64,000 bases of DNA from Hormoscilla sp. GM7CHS1pb. Lineage in GTDB: Bacteria; Cyanobacteriota; Cyanobacteriia; Cyanobacteriales; Desertifilaceae. Shown here piece by piece: positions 45,106 through 53,762 of the stretch (the stretch's first letter is position 1; the number at the start of each line of letters is the position of its first letter). The stretch spans positions 1-64,000 of the forward strand of contig JACONN010000004.1 of the NCBI GenBank assembly GCA_014323675.1. Reading direction: 5' to 3'. The notes below the pieces were generated by a model. It saw only the letters and a program-made list of their open reading frames with translations, was not told the origin of the DNA and did not search any database. Position numbers and translations under genes: made by a program.

Positions 45106-45416
45106 GGCCTTATTCCTCTCCTTCCCGGCTCCGCCTGGGAGGGCGCGGTTGGGGAGGGGGGTCCGATAATTAACTGTTATTTTAGTACATTATAACTTCT
45201 AAATAGCTAACCCGCTACATATAAAACCCTCAAAATATCTGTAAAGTCTAAGTGGGTAATTCAGATTTTTTTAACTAGGTCGCAAGTTAGGTTAGGTAGC
45301 CAAAAAATGGCTGAAACCCTTAATATCACGTTGATTCACCGTTTTGACTCACCATTAAATTTCAGCAGTAAAATCCGTCCATTTTTCAATCTGTCATTAA
45401 TAAAAATGAGTCTGAT
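45106..45416. other. Intergenic, no gene
   Basis: It begins with a CCCGGCTCCGCCTGGGAGGGC repeat, then AT-rich DNA with ATTATAACTT and TTTTTAACTAGG. It probably holds the promoter of the next gene, but no pair of hexamers stands out. GC and word usage change near 45415. Confidence 0.4.
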
Positions 45417-46901
45417 GTGAGCACACCTGTCCAAATCGAAAAGAATATCTATCAGGGCGAACTGAACCCGGAGACCGGATCTCTCGGCGGACTTTTAAAA
45501 GAGTTCGGCGCAGATATCATTATCGGTCATCCCACCTATGAATGTGCTGAAAATATCAAATCCCAGCTTAAGATCGGCATTGAGGGAGCTGTAGATGTAT
45601 TTGAAGGTAAAAAGGTGGCTTTTGTTGTTACAGACGGCACCTATTCTGAGAAATCAGGCGCCAAAGGCGATATCGAAGCTGCTCTGGAAACAGGAAAAAA
45701 CACTATTGCTGGCCTGCCGGATGATAAAAAAGACAATGTACTCGTCTTTGCTGGCCCCTACGAGGGTTACGGCGGTGATGCCACACCCGGCAAGGGAAGC
45801 GCTTTGAAGATGGTTTTTGAGGAATTCATGAAAACCGATGCACAGACCCTTATCCTGCTGGACGGCGACCTGCGTAATGACATGAAGGAATGGCAGGGTG
45901 TTTATAAAAGAGTGATTTCCAGTCATGAAAAGGAATTTCCCGGAAAGAACTATTTCATCACAGCCCGTTACGCACGCCACTTTGTGGATGCTTCTTTGAC
46001 CCGTAAGGTGATCGGACCGCTGACCACTCTTATCGGCAAATATGTACCGGGCGGCATTTCCGGTGATATTGTTTTGAGCAGGGGTGCTGTGGAGCTGGAA
46101 ACCATTACAGAGTGGAACGATGCCCGCCGTAGGTATGGCACTGATATCTCAACGACATTTGACAACATTGCCCATGACACAGTAATCTACGAAGTCTATC
46201 TGGGGGCCAAACTGCACGATGTCACTAATGATGCCAAACTTTCTGTTATGCCCGGAGAGGTAATTGGTGCAGCCTTGGAACGGATCCTCTATTATGAGAA
46301 AAAAGACGGTAGGGTGTCAAAACTCATGGGTGAAGATAAACCTCTCGATACGGTAGTGCCTTGGGGACCAGACAAAACCGGTATCAGCTTTATTGATCCC
46401 GGTGAAACCGATGTATTCAACATTGACGCAAAGCGCGCGTCACTTCTAGACAAATTCGATGATTTCCTTCCGTTCATGGAAAAGGTGCTCCGTCCTGAAA
46501 CACTCCAGATTGTCAAGGACAACTATGCAAAACTCTCTGAGGCTGCCAAGGCCGGTCAGGACGATCCGCTCTTCATGAACATTTCAGAAAAGGACTGGAT
46601 CAACATTCTTTATGAAGCTGTAGGCTACATTATTGCAACTGAAGACCTTGATAATGCGAAAAAGGCCCTTAACTACCTGTATACAGCCGCTTTCCTGGAA
46701 TTTTGCAAACTCAAGCTCTACGAACTGGGTCTGAAAACGGTTGAGCAGATCAAGGGTGCGCAGAGCACACTAGGTGTAGATGCTGCTAAAGCAGAGCCGT
46801 TCTACAATGAACAGGTGGATGATGTTGTGAATAACATGGCTATGGATTTCTACAACGGCCGCGCTGCCATCCTCGACAGAATAAAGGAATTAAAAGGATA
46901 A
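45417..46901 (+). CDS. GT-A-type glycosyltransferase (GpgS/mannosylglycerate synthase-like), foreign style
   Basis: 494 aa, GTG start. The DxD-type motif LLDGDLRND (D149, D151) is preceded by PGKGSALKM (124-132), the nucleotide-sugar loop seen in GT78/GT81 enzymes. GGISGDIVLSRG (about 212-223) and WGPDKTGIS follow. The C-terminal region is helical. Such enzymes make glucosyl- or mannosyl-(phospho)glycerate-type osmolytes; this assignment is inference. The gene lacks GCGATCGC, and its codon choice is rich in CTG, AAG and GGC, unlike its neighbours. Together with the similar gene at 54476-56051 it suggests transfer from a non-cyanobacterium. Confidence 0.7.
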   Translation: MSTPVQIEKNIYQGELNPETGSLGGLLKEFGADIIIGHPTYECAENIKSQLKIGIEGAVDVFEGKKVAFVVTDGTYSEKSGAKGDIEAALETGKNTIAGLPDDKKDNVLVFAGPYEGYGGDATPGKGSALKMVFEEFMKTDAQTLILLDGDLRNDMKEWQGVYKRVISSHEKEFPGKNYFITARYARHFVDASLTRKVIGPLTTLIGKYVPGGISGDIVLSRGAVELETITEWNDARRRYGTDISTTFDNIAHDTVIYEVYLGAKLHDVTNDAKLSVMPGEVIGAALERILYYEKKDGRVSKLMGEDKPLDTVVPWGPDKTGISFIDPGETDVFNIDAKRASLLDKFDDFLPFMEKVLRPETLQIVKDNYAKLSEAAKAGQDDPLFMNISEKDWINILYEAVGYIIATEDLDNAKKALNYLYTAAFLEFCKLKLYELGLKTVEQIKGAQSTLGVDAAKAEPFYNEQVDDVVNNMAMDFYNGRAAILDRIKELKG

Positions 46902-47844
46902 AGATTTGCCACAGATGTCATCCAAATCAAATTATTAATTTGATTGGAGTATTTAACACCTCTGAGTCTCTGAGTCTCTGAGTCTCTGTAACTTGTAACT
47001 GCTCACCGCAATAGAGACAGCTTATTGAAAATGCCAAGCAAGCAGCGTCGAAGCAATCCAATCCCAAATTTCCTGTTGAGCCTGTTCGTCAAGTGGAGCG
47101 CTCATCATTCCATAGGTTTTGATTTGAATTTTGTTCGATTTTCTGTAAGGCCGCAATGATGCGATCGCCGCCAACGTGGTGATTAAAGCTTCTTTTATCG
47201 CGATCGCTACTGGTGGACTTGCTGACATAATTAAGACTGAACGACTGGTCATAACCGGTGATAGCTACACAAAACCCACTGAGTAACTGGCACTCTCCAG
47301 CACCGTCCGAACTATTTGCCACAAACTGTTCTCTTATGCTAGAATAGCTAAAACTCTCTCATAGTAAGGGTTTCACTGCTTTCGTGGCAGCGAAGCCCGA
47401 CTCAGGTAGGCATATCATCGACGCCTTGAAGTTCGGCGATTGGCTACCGCAGCTAGTAGAAGTTCGCAGTGCATCCGCTGCCAATCATGGAGATTTTTTT
47501 CCTATTGGTGGCTGGGGTACAACCTGATTTAAAATGCATAGTCCAAAATGGCCGTCCTGGCTGAAACTCTTCCCTGTCCTGGGTTGCCTCGATTTTACGC
47601 CTTGGCCCCAACATGCAATTTAGATGCGCGACAGCAAAATGGCTATGATTGAATTTTTCGGAATCCCCACAATGGGGAATCGTCAAAATGGAGCTATCCT
47701 TCCCAACCCTTTTAACGGGTGGGGACTGCCGCGAAACGTTCAATTCCGTCGCCAGATAAGTTGCATTGCTACCCCTACGCTCGGGAAACTAGAATCAAGA
47801 AGCGTGTAATAGGAGTAAACATTATTCCCCAACAGGTAAATTTC
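46902..47844. other. Long non-coding region before mrpC
   Basis: About 940 bp. An octamer run of TCTGAGTC (three and a half units) lies at about 46962-46990. Minus-strand text at 47022-47320 includes SAPLDEQAQQEIWDWIAS and GGDRIIAALQKIEQ, possibly fragments of a lost gene. AACCCTTTTAACGGGTGGGG near 47702 forms a hairpin. AGGAG at 47811-47815 lies upstream of mrpC. Nothing else is recognised. Confidence 0.45.
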
Positions 47845-48180
47845 GTGTTAGAGGCATTTGTATTCGCAACTCTTTTGTGCGGATTTTTCGGCATCATTCT
47901 CAAAAAGAACATACTAATGAAAATAGTCTCCATGGACGTGATGAGTACGGGGGCGATCGCTTACTATGTCCTCATTGCCTCGCGAGATGGCTTCTTTACC
48001 CCCATTATCTCAGACCATTCATACAATGGTGCTTACGCCGATCCCGTTCCCCAAGGGGCGATTTTGACCGCAATCGTCATCGGCCTCTCGATTCAGGCGT
48101 TAATGCTGGTAGGAGCCATGAAACTCTCGCGAGATCATCCCACCTTAGACACCCGCGAGATCGAGAAGGATAATACATAA
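47845..48180 (+). CDS. mrpC: Mrp antiporter subunit MrpC (NuoK-like)
   Basis: 111 aa from the GTG at 47845 (VLEAFVFATLLCGFFGIILK). The frame is open further upstream, and an ATT behind AGGAG at 47821 is an alternative start. Three membrane helices match MnhC/MrpC, with KKNILMKIVSMDVMSTGAIA and DPVPQGAILTAIVIGLSIQA, where the P-Q-A/G-x-x-L-T-x-I-V-I signature of NuoK homologues is clear. First gene of the cluster. Its stop codon sits at a MITE insertion. Confidence 0.88.
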   Translation: MLEAFVFATLLCGFFGIILKKNILMKIVSMDVMSTGAIAYYVLIASRDGFFTPIISDHSYNGAYADPVPQGAILTAIVIGLSIQALMLVGAMKLSRDHPTLDTREIEKDNT

Positions 48181-48332
48181 CCTAAGTTGCTACCTATAGA
48201 AAATCAAGGTCAAGATCAACCATTATCATCCCATATCGCCTTGTAATTTACCCCAAAATGGCATTTTGGTGGATTCAATTGCCAAAAATGGCTGTTTCGG
48301 ACGTGGAAATTTTTATAGGTAGCAATTTGAGT
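48179..48332. mobile_element. MITE between mrpC and mrpD1
   Basis: 154 bp. TTGCTACCTATA near the left end faces TATAGGTAGCAA near the right end. TACAT flanks both sides (48174-48178 and 48333-48337). The interior has CCAAAATGGCATTTTGG, a palindrome. It encodes no protein and inserted in or beside the mrpC stop codon without harming it. It may separate or terminate transcripts. Confidence 0.7.
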
Positions 48333-48342
48333 TACATAAGAA

Positions 48343-49791
48343 ATGAACGCTATCACAATCAATTGGATCGCCCTGCCCTTTTTTGTCGGGTTTCTCATTT
48401 ATCTCCTTCCCAAACTAGATCGCTATCTTGCCCTATGGGCGTCTTTGGTGTCGGTCGGCTATGGGTTGAGTCTATTTTTCCAAGACTGGACCCTAACTCT
48501 CACATTACTCGATAATTTCGGCGTGACTTTAGAAGCCGATACATCGAGCGGCTTTTTTATCTTGACCAATGCCCTGGTCACGGTGGCAGTGGTTATTTAC
48601 TGTTGGGATACGAATAAAACCGCCTTTTTTTATACTCAAGCGATTATTCTGCACGGTAGCGTTAATGCGACATTTATCTGTTCGGATTTTATCAGCTTGT
48701 ACGTCGCCCTCGAAGTCAGCAGTATTGCCGCCTTCCTAGCCATCGCCTATCCTAGAGGCGATCGCTCGATGTGGGTGGCCCTGCGCTACCTGTTCATCAG
48801 CAATGTCGCCATGCTCTTTTTTCTGATCGGTGCCGTGCTGGTTTATCAAGCGAATCACTCTTTTGCCTTTGCCGGGTTGCGGTCGGCTCCCCCAGAAGCC
48901 CTCGCCCTCATTTTTTTGGGACTGTTAATCAAAGGAGGCGTTTTTGTTTCCGGTTTGTGGTTACCTCTGACTCACGCCGAATCAGAATCCCCCGTTTCGG
49001 CAATGCTGTCGGGAGTGGTGGTTAAAAGCGGCATTTTCCCCCTGTTGCGCTGCGCCTTAGTAGTGCCAGAGATCGACCCAGTCGTGCGGATTTTCGGCGT
49101 CGCTACCGCCCTTCTGGGGGTATTCTATGCCGTTTTTGAAAAGGATACCAAGCGAATGCTGGCCTTTCACACGGTTTCCCAATTGGGCTTTATTCTCGCC
49201 GCGCCAGAAGTGGGAGGTTTTTACGCCCTCACCCACGGACTTGTGAAAGCGGCGCTGTTTTTAATCGCGGGAACCTTACCTAGTCGGAACCTCAAGGAAC
49301 TACAACAGCAACCCATCGCCACCCCTATCTGGCTCGCCCTGGCGATCGCCAGTTTCTCGATCTCCGGTTTCCCCTTGCTGTCTGGCTTTGGAGCGAAGGT
49401 ATTAACCATGAAAAATCTCCTCCCCTGGCAGGTGATCGGCATGAATATGGCCGCCTTGGGAACTGCCATTTCCTTTGCTAAATTTATCTTTATCCCCCAT
49501 GAAAGATCGGTAGAAAACCAGAAAAGCAGACCGGGTTTCTGGATAGCAATCATTATTCTACTCCTTGGCTTGGTTGCGGCCAATGTTGCCTACTATGATG
49601 CCTATAACGTCAAAAATACTATTAAACCTTTAGCGACGATCGCGCTGGGTTGGCTGGTCTATTTTGCCATTTTCAAAAAGTTGAGCATCAAACTGCCCCG
49701 GGTACCGGAGCAATTCGATCATTTAATCGGTTCGATGAGCCTAATTTTGATTTTACTCTTTTGGATGGGGTTTGCATGGTTGGACATCTAA
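48343..49791 (+). CDS. mrpD1: Mrp antiporter subunit MrpD, copy 1
   Basis: 482 aa with about 14 membrane helices, NuoM/MrpD family. Charged residues typical of proton-pumping homologues occur in YVALEVSSIAAFLAI (Glu in helix 5) and GLLIKGGVFVSGLWLPLTHA (Lys in helix 7). The helix around FEKDTKRMLAFHTVSQLGFI also carries them. It overlaps mrpE by 16 bp. It is paralogous to mrpD2 at 50534, with long identical stretches. Role: ion-translocating subunit of a Na+/H+ antiporter. Confidence 0.92.
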   Translation: MNAITINWIALPFFVGFLIYLLPKLDRYLALWASLVSVGYGLSLFFQDWTLTLTLLDNFGVTLEADTSSGFFILTNALVTVAVVIYCWDTNKTAFFYTQAIILHGSVNATFICSDFISLYVALEVSSIAAFLAIAYPRGDRSMWVALRYLFISNVAMLFFLIGAVLVYQANHSFAFAGLRSAPPEALALIFLGLLIKGGVFVSGLWLPLTHAESESPVSAMLSGVVVKSGIFPLLRCALVVPEIDPVVRIFGVATALLGVFYAVFEKDTKRMLAFHTVSQLGFILAAPEVGGFYALTHGLVKAALFLIAGTLPSRNLKELQQQPIATPIWLALAIASFSISGFPLLSGFGAKVLTMKNLLPWQVIGMNMAALGTAISFAKFIFIPHERSVENQKSRPGFWIAIIILLLGLVAANVAYYDAYNVKNTIKPLATIALGWLVYFAIFKKLSIKLPRVPEQFDHLIGSMSLILILLFWMGFAWLDI

Positions 49792-50159
49792 TCTTACGCT
49801 TGACAATCTGGTTTCTGCTGACGGCTGATTTCAGCTTGCCGAATGCGATCATCGGTCTGAGCATTTCACTGCTAATTCCTCGCAGTTATACCAACCCAGA
49901 AGCCCTCAAAGATTGGCTGTTGGTATTGGGAAAAATCCTTTGGGCAATTCCTTTGGCCTATATCGAAGCCTTTGAACTCATCCTGCGTCCCCATAATGAC
50001 GAGGATATGGTCTGCGAACGAGTGGAAGAAAAGCGATCGCACCGCCTCGTTTTTTTGGATATTTTTCTGATTACGTTTACCCCCAAAACCATTGTGGTGC
50101 AATACCACAAAGAAGGGTGGTATGAAATCCATCGCGTTATTCGGAGGGAAAAACCTTGA
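49776..50159 (+). CDS. mrpE: Mrp antiporter subunit MrpE
   Basis: 127 aa from the ATG at 49776, inside the end of mrpD1. Two N-terminal membrane helices (LTIWFLLTADFSLPNAIIGL) are followed by the soluble domain with FLITFTPKTIVVQYHKEG, the T-P-G/K-T motif of MnhE proteins. It ends overlapping mrpF (CCTTGAGC). It is the only mrpE in the cluster; the matching gene after mrpD2 has been deleted. Confidence 0.9.
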   Translation: MVGHLILRLTIWFLLTADFSLPNAIIGLSISLLIPRSYTNPEALKDWLLVLGKILWAIPLAYIEAFELILRPHNDEDMVCERVEEKRSHRLVFLDIFLITFTPKTIVVQYHKEGWYEIHRVIRREKP

Positions 50160-50407
50160 GCCTCTTATTAATTGCCATGATTCTGGCCTTGCTAATTCCC
50201 CTTTATGAGGCTTGGCAAAATGATAATATATGGCAGAAAATGTTGGCTTTTGCCAGTATCTCCACGAAGACGGCAATTTTAATTTTGTTCGTCTCGGTTT
50301 TGCGGGATGATTGGGGGATCGGGATCGTCGGCGCGATCGTCCTCACGGTAGGAGATGCGGCGTTAATGCTGCTAGCAAATATTATTAAACGAATGAATGA
50401 ATCATGA
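50156..50407 (+). CDS. mrpF: Mrp antiporter subunit MrpF
   Basis: 83 aa with a TTG start overlapping the mrpE stop. Three helices: SLLLIAMILALLIPLYEAW, SISTKTAILILFVSVLRDDW and GIVGAIVLTVGDAALMLLA. The family usually has an R-G-P motif after helix 1, replaced here by a diverged segment (QNDNIWQKMLAF). This is the complete copy; a broken duplicate follows mrpD2. Confidence 0.8.
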   Translation: MSLLLIAMILALLIPLYEAWQNDNIWQKMLAFASISTKTAILILFVSVLRDDWGIGIVGAIVLTVGDAALMLLANIIKRMNES

Positions 50408-50520
50408 TGGATGTTATTGGCTACACTTGCATGATTGTGGGTATGATATTCTGGTTTGGGGTAAGTATTTCTCTCCTCAGCCAGAGATATGCTGCTAGCA
50501 GTAGCGGAAAGTTGCTATAA
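50404..50520 (+). pseudogene. MrpG, internally deleted copy
   Basis: The ATGA overlap with mrpF is retained. It reads MMDVIGYTCMIVGMIFWFGV, then SISLLSQRYAA, joined directly to SSSGKLL and a stop. The intact mrpG at 52236 has the same start and a YCSSSGGKNE end, so about 54 internal residues are missing in frame. Confidence 0.8.
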
Positions 50521-50533
50521 CTGATTGTTTGTG

Positions 50534-51988
50534 ATGAATACTTTGACGATCGCTTGGGTGACCCTGCCCTTTTTTATGGGGTTTCTCATTTACCTCCTAC
50601 CCCGGCTCGATCGCGCTCTGGCGATCGTAACGGTCTTACTGTCAGTGAGCTATGGATTGGGGCTATTTTTCCAAGCCTCTCCCCTCACCTTAACCTTACT
50701 CGACAATTTCGGCGTCACGTTAGAAGCCGATACCGCGAGCGGCTTTTTTATCCTCACTAATGCCCTGGTTACGGCAGCAGTCATCATTTACGGTTGGGAT
50801 ACCGAAAAAACCGCCTTTTTTTACTCCCATGCCATCATTCTGCACGGCAGCGTTAATGCTGTCTTTATCTGCTCGGATTTTATCAGCTTATACGTTGCCC
50901 TCGAAGTCTCCAGCATTGCCGCCTTCCTCACCATTACCTATTCCCGCAGCGATCGCTCGATGTGGGTGGCCCTGCGCTACCTGTTCATCAGCAATGTCGC
51001 CATGCTCTTTTTTCTGATCGGTGCCGTGCTGGTTTATCAAGCGAATCACTCTTTTGCCTTTGCTGGGTTAAGGACTGCTCCTCCAGAAGCACTCGCGCTC
51101 ATTTTTTTGGGACTGTTAATCAAAGGAGGCGTTTTTGTTTCCGGTTTGTGGTTACCTCTGACTCACGCCGAATCGGAAACCCCCGTTTCGGCCTTGCTTT
51201 CAGGAGTTGCTGTCAAAAGCGGCATTTTTCCCCTCATGCGCTGCGCCTTGATTGTGCCAGAAGTCGATCCTATTATTCGCTTTTTCGGGGCGGCTAGCGC
51301 CCTGATCGGCATATTCTACGGCATATTTGAAAAGGATACCAAGCGAACCCTCGCCTTTTCAACGGTTTCCCAATTGGGCTTCATCCTCGCCGCTCCAGAA
51401 GTGGGAGGATTTTACGCTCTCACTCACGGACTGGTTAAAGCCTCCCTGTTTTTAATTGCAGGAACCTTACCCAGTCGCGATCTCGAACAGTTGCAACGGC
51501 AACCGATCTCCACCCGTCTATGGCTCGCCCTGGCGATCGCCAGTTTTTCTATATCGGGTTTCCCCTTACTCTCCGGCTTTGGAGCCAAGGTTTTAACCAT
51601 GAAAAACCTCCTTCCTTGGCAAGTAGTCGGCATGAATCTAGCGGCATTGGGAACGGCAATCATGTATGCCAAATTTATCTTTTTACCCCACCACAGCCAA
51701 GGGGAAACCAAGAAAGACAAAGCCAAACCCGGTTTCTGGATAGCCGTAACCCTCCTCCTGGTCGGCTTGATTGCGGCGAATATTGCCTACTATGATGCTT
51801 ATACTGTCGGGAATATCATTAAACCCCTAGTGACGATCGCCTTGGGGTGGCTGGTCTATTTTGCCATCATCAAAAGATTCAGCATCAAACTGCCCAGAGT
51901 TGCCGAGGAATTCGATCATTTAATCGGTTCGATGAGCGTGATTTTGATTTTACTCTTTTGGATGGGAATTGTCTGGTTGGAAATTTAA
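50534..51988 (+). CDS. mrpD2: Mrp antiporter subunit MrpD, copy 2
   Basis: 484 aa from the ATG at 50534, aligned with the mrpD1 start (MNTLTIAWVTLPFF against MNAITINWIALPFF); three upstream codons are open. It has the same helix layout and charged residues as mrpD1. A 115-bp block (50949-51063) is identical to 48758-48872, and another lies in the HDG-like helix 7 region, indicating conversion or strong constraint. Its stop codon lies at the junction with a truncated mrpF. Confidence 0.92.
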   Translation: MNTLTIAWVTLPFFMGFLIYLLPRLDRALAIVTVLLSVSYGLGLFFQASPLTLTLLDNFGVTLEADTASGFFILTNALVTAAVIIYGWDTEKTAFFYSHAIILHGSVNAVFICSDFISLYVALEVSSIAAFLTITYSRSDRSMWVALRYLFISNVAMLFFLIGAVLVYQANHSFAFAGLRTAPPEALALIFLGLLIKGGVFVSGLWLPLTHAESETPVSALLSGVAVKSGIFPLMRCALIVPEVDPIIRFFGAASALIGIFYGIFEKDTKRTLAFSTVSQLGFILAAPEVGGFYALTHGLVKASLFLIAGTLPSRDLEQLQRQPISTRLWLALAIASFSISGFPLLSGFGAKVLTMKNLLPWQVVGMNLAALGTAIMYAKFIFLPHHSQGETKKDKAKPGFWIAVTLLLVGLIAANIAYYDAYTVGNIIKPLVTIALGWLVYFAIIKRFSIKLPRVAEEFDHLIGSMSVILILLFWMGIVWLEI

Positions 51989-52219
51989 TTTTGTTTGTCT
52001 CGGTTTTGCGGGATAATTGGGATTGTCGGCGAGATGACTCTCCTGGGTTTATAGTGTAAAATGTATAGCACAATACATTTTAGCGCCAAATAAAGGCTGA
52101 AACCCTTTATTTGGCGTGGGTATAAGATTTACTTATCACCCAAAACCCAGGAGACCCGGCGAGATCGCTCTCACGGTAGGAAATGCAGCTTTAATGCTGC
52201 TGGCAACTATCATTAAATG
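51985..52219 (+). pseudogene. MrpF duplicate, truncated and split by a MITE
   Basis: Directly after mrpD2 the text of mrpF resumes at about its codon 44 (TTTTGTTTGTCTCGGTTTTG versus 50281 onward); mrpE and the first half of mrpF are gone. The 121-bp MITE (52036-52156) then interrupts it, and the rest (CTCTCACGGTAGGAAATGC...) follows to near 52219. The junction lies in shared TTTAATTTTG, suggesting deletion at a microhomology. Confidence 0.85.
52036..52156. mobile_element. 121-bp MITE with 9-bp target duplication
   Basis: CGGCGAGAT flanks the element on both sides (52027-52035 and 52157-52165). The ends are inverse: TCTCCTGGGTTT (left) and AAACCCAGGAGA (right). The interior can fold: CGCCAAATAAAGG (52084-52096) pairs with CCTTTATTTGGCG (52104-52116). 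No coding capacity. A single related end occurs at 29507-29537. Confidence 0.88.
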
Positions 52220-52235
52220 AATGAATGAATGAATC

Positions 52236-52514
52236 ATGATGGATGTTATTAGCTACACTTGCATTATTGTGGGTATTGTCTTCTGGTTTTGGGGAACGAT
52301 TCCTCTGCTCAGCCAGAGATCGGTTTTATTTAAACTCCACAGTCTTTCAGTGTCGGATACTTTGGGTTCTATGAGCATTGTTTTTGGACTATTGCTGAAA
52401 ATTCCTCGGGAATGGCCGTTACTGGTACTGGCGATCGTTTGTTTGGCAATCTGGAATACGATGTTAGGATACGTGCTGGCCTATTGCTCCAGTAGCGGGG
52501 GGAAAAATGAGTGA
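52236..52514 (+). CDS. mrpG: Mrp antiporter subunit MrpG
   Basis: 92 aa. Three helices with VFWFWGTIPLLSQRSVLFKL, HSLSVSDTLGSMSIVFGLLL and WPLLVLAIVCLAIWNTMLGY; H-x-x-x-x-D-T-L-G is the MnhG signature. Its last eight bases overlap the next gene. This is the functional copy; a deleted one lies at 50404. Confidence 0.88.
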   Translation: MMDVISYTCIIVGIVFWFWGTIPLLSQRSVLFKLHSLSVSDTLGSMSIVFGLLLKIPREWPLLVLAIVCLAIWNTMLGYVLAYCSSSGGKNE

Positions 52515-53070
52515 GAGTGAGAGTGAGATTTATATTATTTACGCGATCGCGGCCCTGTTACCCCTAACGGCAGTCTTTTTGGTGTTACAGGTCAATCCCT
52601 ACAGCGCTTTGGTCATTCGGGGTATCCTCGGGGCGATCGCGGCCTTGCTGTACGCGGTTTTGGGCGCTCCCGATGTTGCCTTGACGGAAGCCTTAGTAGG
52701 AACCATGCTGGCGATTACCCTCTATGCGGTAGCCGTGCGATCGTCAATGGTCATGCGTTTGGGAGTGCTGGCAAAAGAGGGGGAAGAGGAAATTCGCGAG
52801 CAATTGATGGGAGAGTTGCGCACCATTGTTAACAAGCGTCACATCCGTTTAGAACTGTTGTCCTATGAGGAACGGGAAGATTTACGCGCTGCGTTGCGGG
52901 AAAAAGATATTCACGGCACTTGCGTTCGAGAGGGGGAGGACAATAGCAAACCAGTTTACTGTATCGCCATGCGACTGCAACGCCTCTACAAGATGGTACA
53001 GGCCGAACTTTCATCTTCCGAAGCAATCCTAACTTATGTCGATGGCTCGAACTCACAGGAGAAACCTTAA
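52507..53070 (+). CDS. MrpA C-terminal-type subunit (DUF4040/MbhD)
   Basis: 187 aa. Three helices with ALVIRGILGAIAALLYAVLG and APDVALTEALVGTMLAITLY, which carries the A-P-D-V-A-x-T-E-A signature of MrpA/MbhD (the ion-path Asp and Glu). A soluble tail of about 100 residues follows. In group 3 mrp operons of cyanobacteria this stands for the C-terminal part of MrpA as a separate protein; no MrpA N-terminal (NuoL-like) gene is present. Overlaps mrpG and abuts mrpB. Confidence 0.85.
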   Translation: MSESESEIYIIYAIAALLPLTAVFLVLQVNPYSALVIRGILGAIAALLYAVLGAPDVALTEALVGTMLAITLYAVAVRSSMVMRLGVLAKEGEEEIREQLMGELRTIVNKRHIRLELLSYEEREDLRAALREKDIHGTCVREGEDNSKPVYCIAMRLQRLYKMVQAELSSSEAILTYVDGSNSQEKP

Positions 53071-53729
53071 TGAAATGGCTCTACATTGCGGCGGGAATCG
53101 CCCTCTACGTTAAAATGCTGGTCATGCCCAATGCTGCTCCGGAACTCCCCTTTTCTGCTGTCGAGGCGGTGGTAGCCGACAGCGGCGTGCCCAGTGCCCT
53201 CGCGGGGGTAATTTTGCGGAATCGCCTCTACGACACGATATTTGAAGTGGTGGTCTTTACTGTGGCGATCGGGGGCGCGAAGTTTTTATTGGCGGATGAA
53301 AAACCCCAGACCCACATCCATCAGTTCCGGGATCGCCCCTCGATCGTCTTAGCGCGTTTGGGCGCAACGATTGCTGCTTTAGTGAGTATCGAACTGGCCA
53401 TTCGCGGGCATTTAAGTCCGGGAGGCGGGTTTGCGGCGGGAGTGGCCGGGGGAACGGCGATCGGTTTGGTCGCGATTACCTCATCTCCCGAATGGATGCA
53501 AAAGATTTACAAACGTTGGCGGGTTGCGATTTGGGAGAAGTTATCGGTGCTGGCTTTTATCGTGCTTGCCGTTCTCACTTTAAATGGATTCGAGTTACCC
53601 CATGGAGAGATGGGGACGCTTTTGAGTGGAGGGGCGATTCCTTTGCTCAATATCCTTGTTGCTATAAAAGTAGCGTTGGGGTCTTGGGCTGCGGTTTTAG
53701 TCTTCATTCACTATCGGGGTTTATTGTGA
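53070..53729 (+). CDS. mrpB: Mrp antiporter subunit MrpB
   Basis: 219 aa; its ATG shares the last base of the preceding stop. The N-terminal part has a second MbhE/hydrophobic segment (SGVPSALAGVILRNRLYDTI, FEVVVFTVAIGGAKFLL). The MnhB domain follows with GHLSPGGGFAAGVAGGTAIG, the G-x-x-x-P-G-G-G-F-x-x-G motif, and ends SWAAVLVFIHYRGLL. Last gene of the mrp operon. Confidence 0.9.
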   Translation: MKWLYIAAGIALYVKMLVMPNAAPELPFSAVEAVVADSGVPSALAGVILRNRLYDTIFEVVVFTVAIGGAKFLLADEKPQTHIHQFRDRPSIVLARLGATIAALVSIELAIRGHLSPGGGFAAGVAGGTAIGLVAITSSPEWMQKIYKRWRVAIWEKLSVLAFIVLAVLTLNGFELPHGEMGTLLSGGAIPLLNILVAIKVALGSWAAVLVFIHYRGLL

Positions 53730-53762
53730 GTACTTTAACTCCCTCAAATTGCCAAATTTGCA

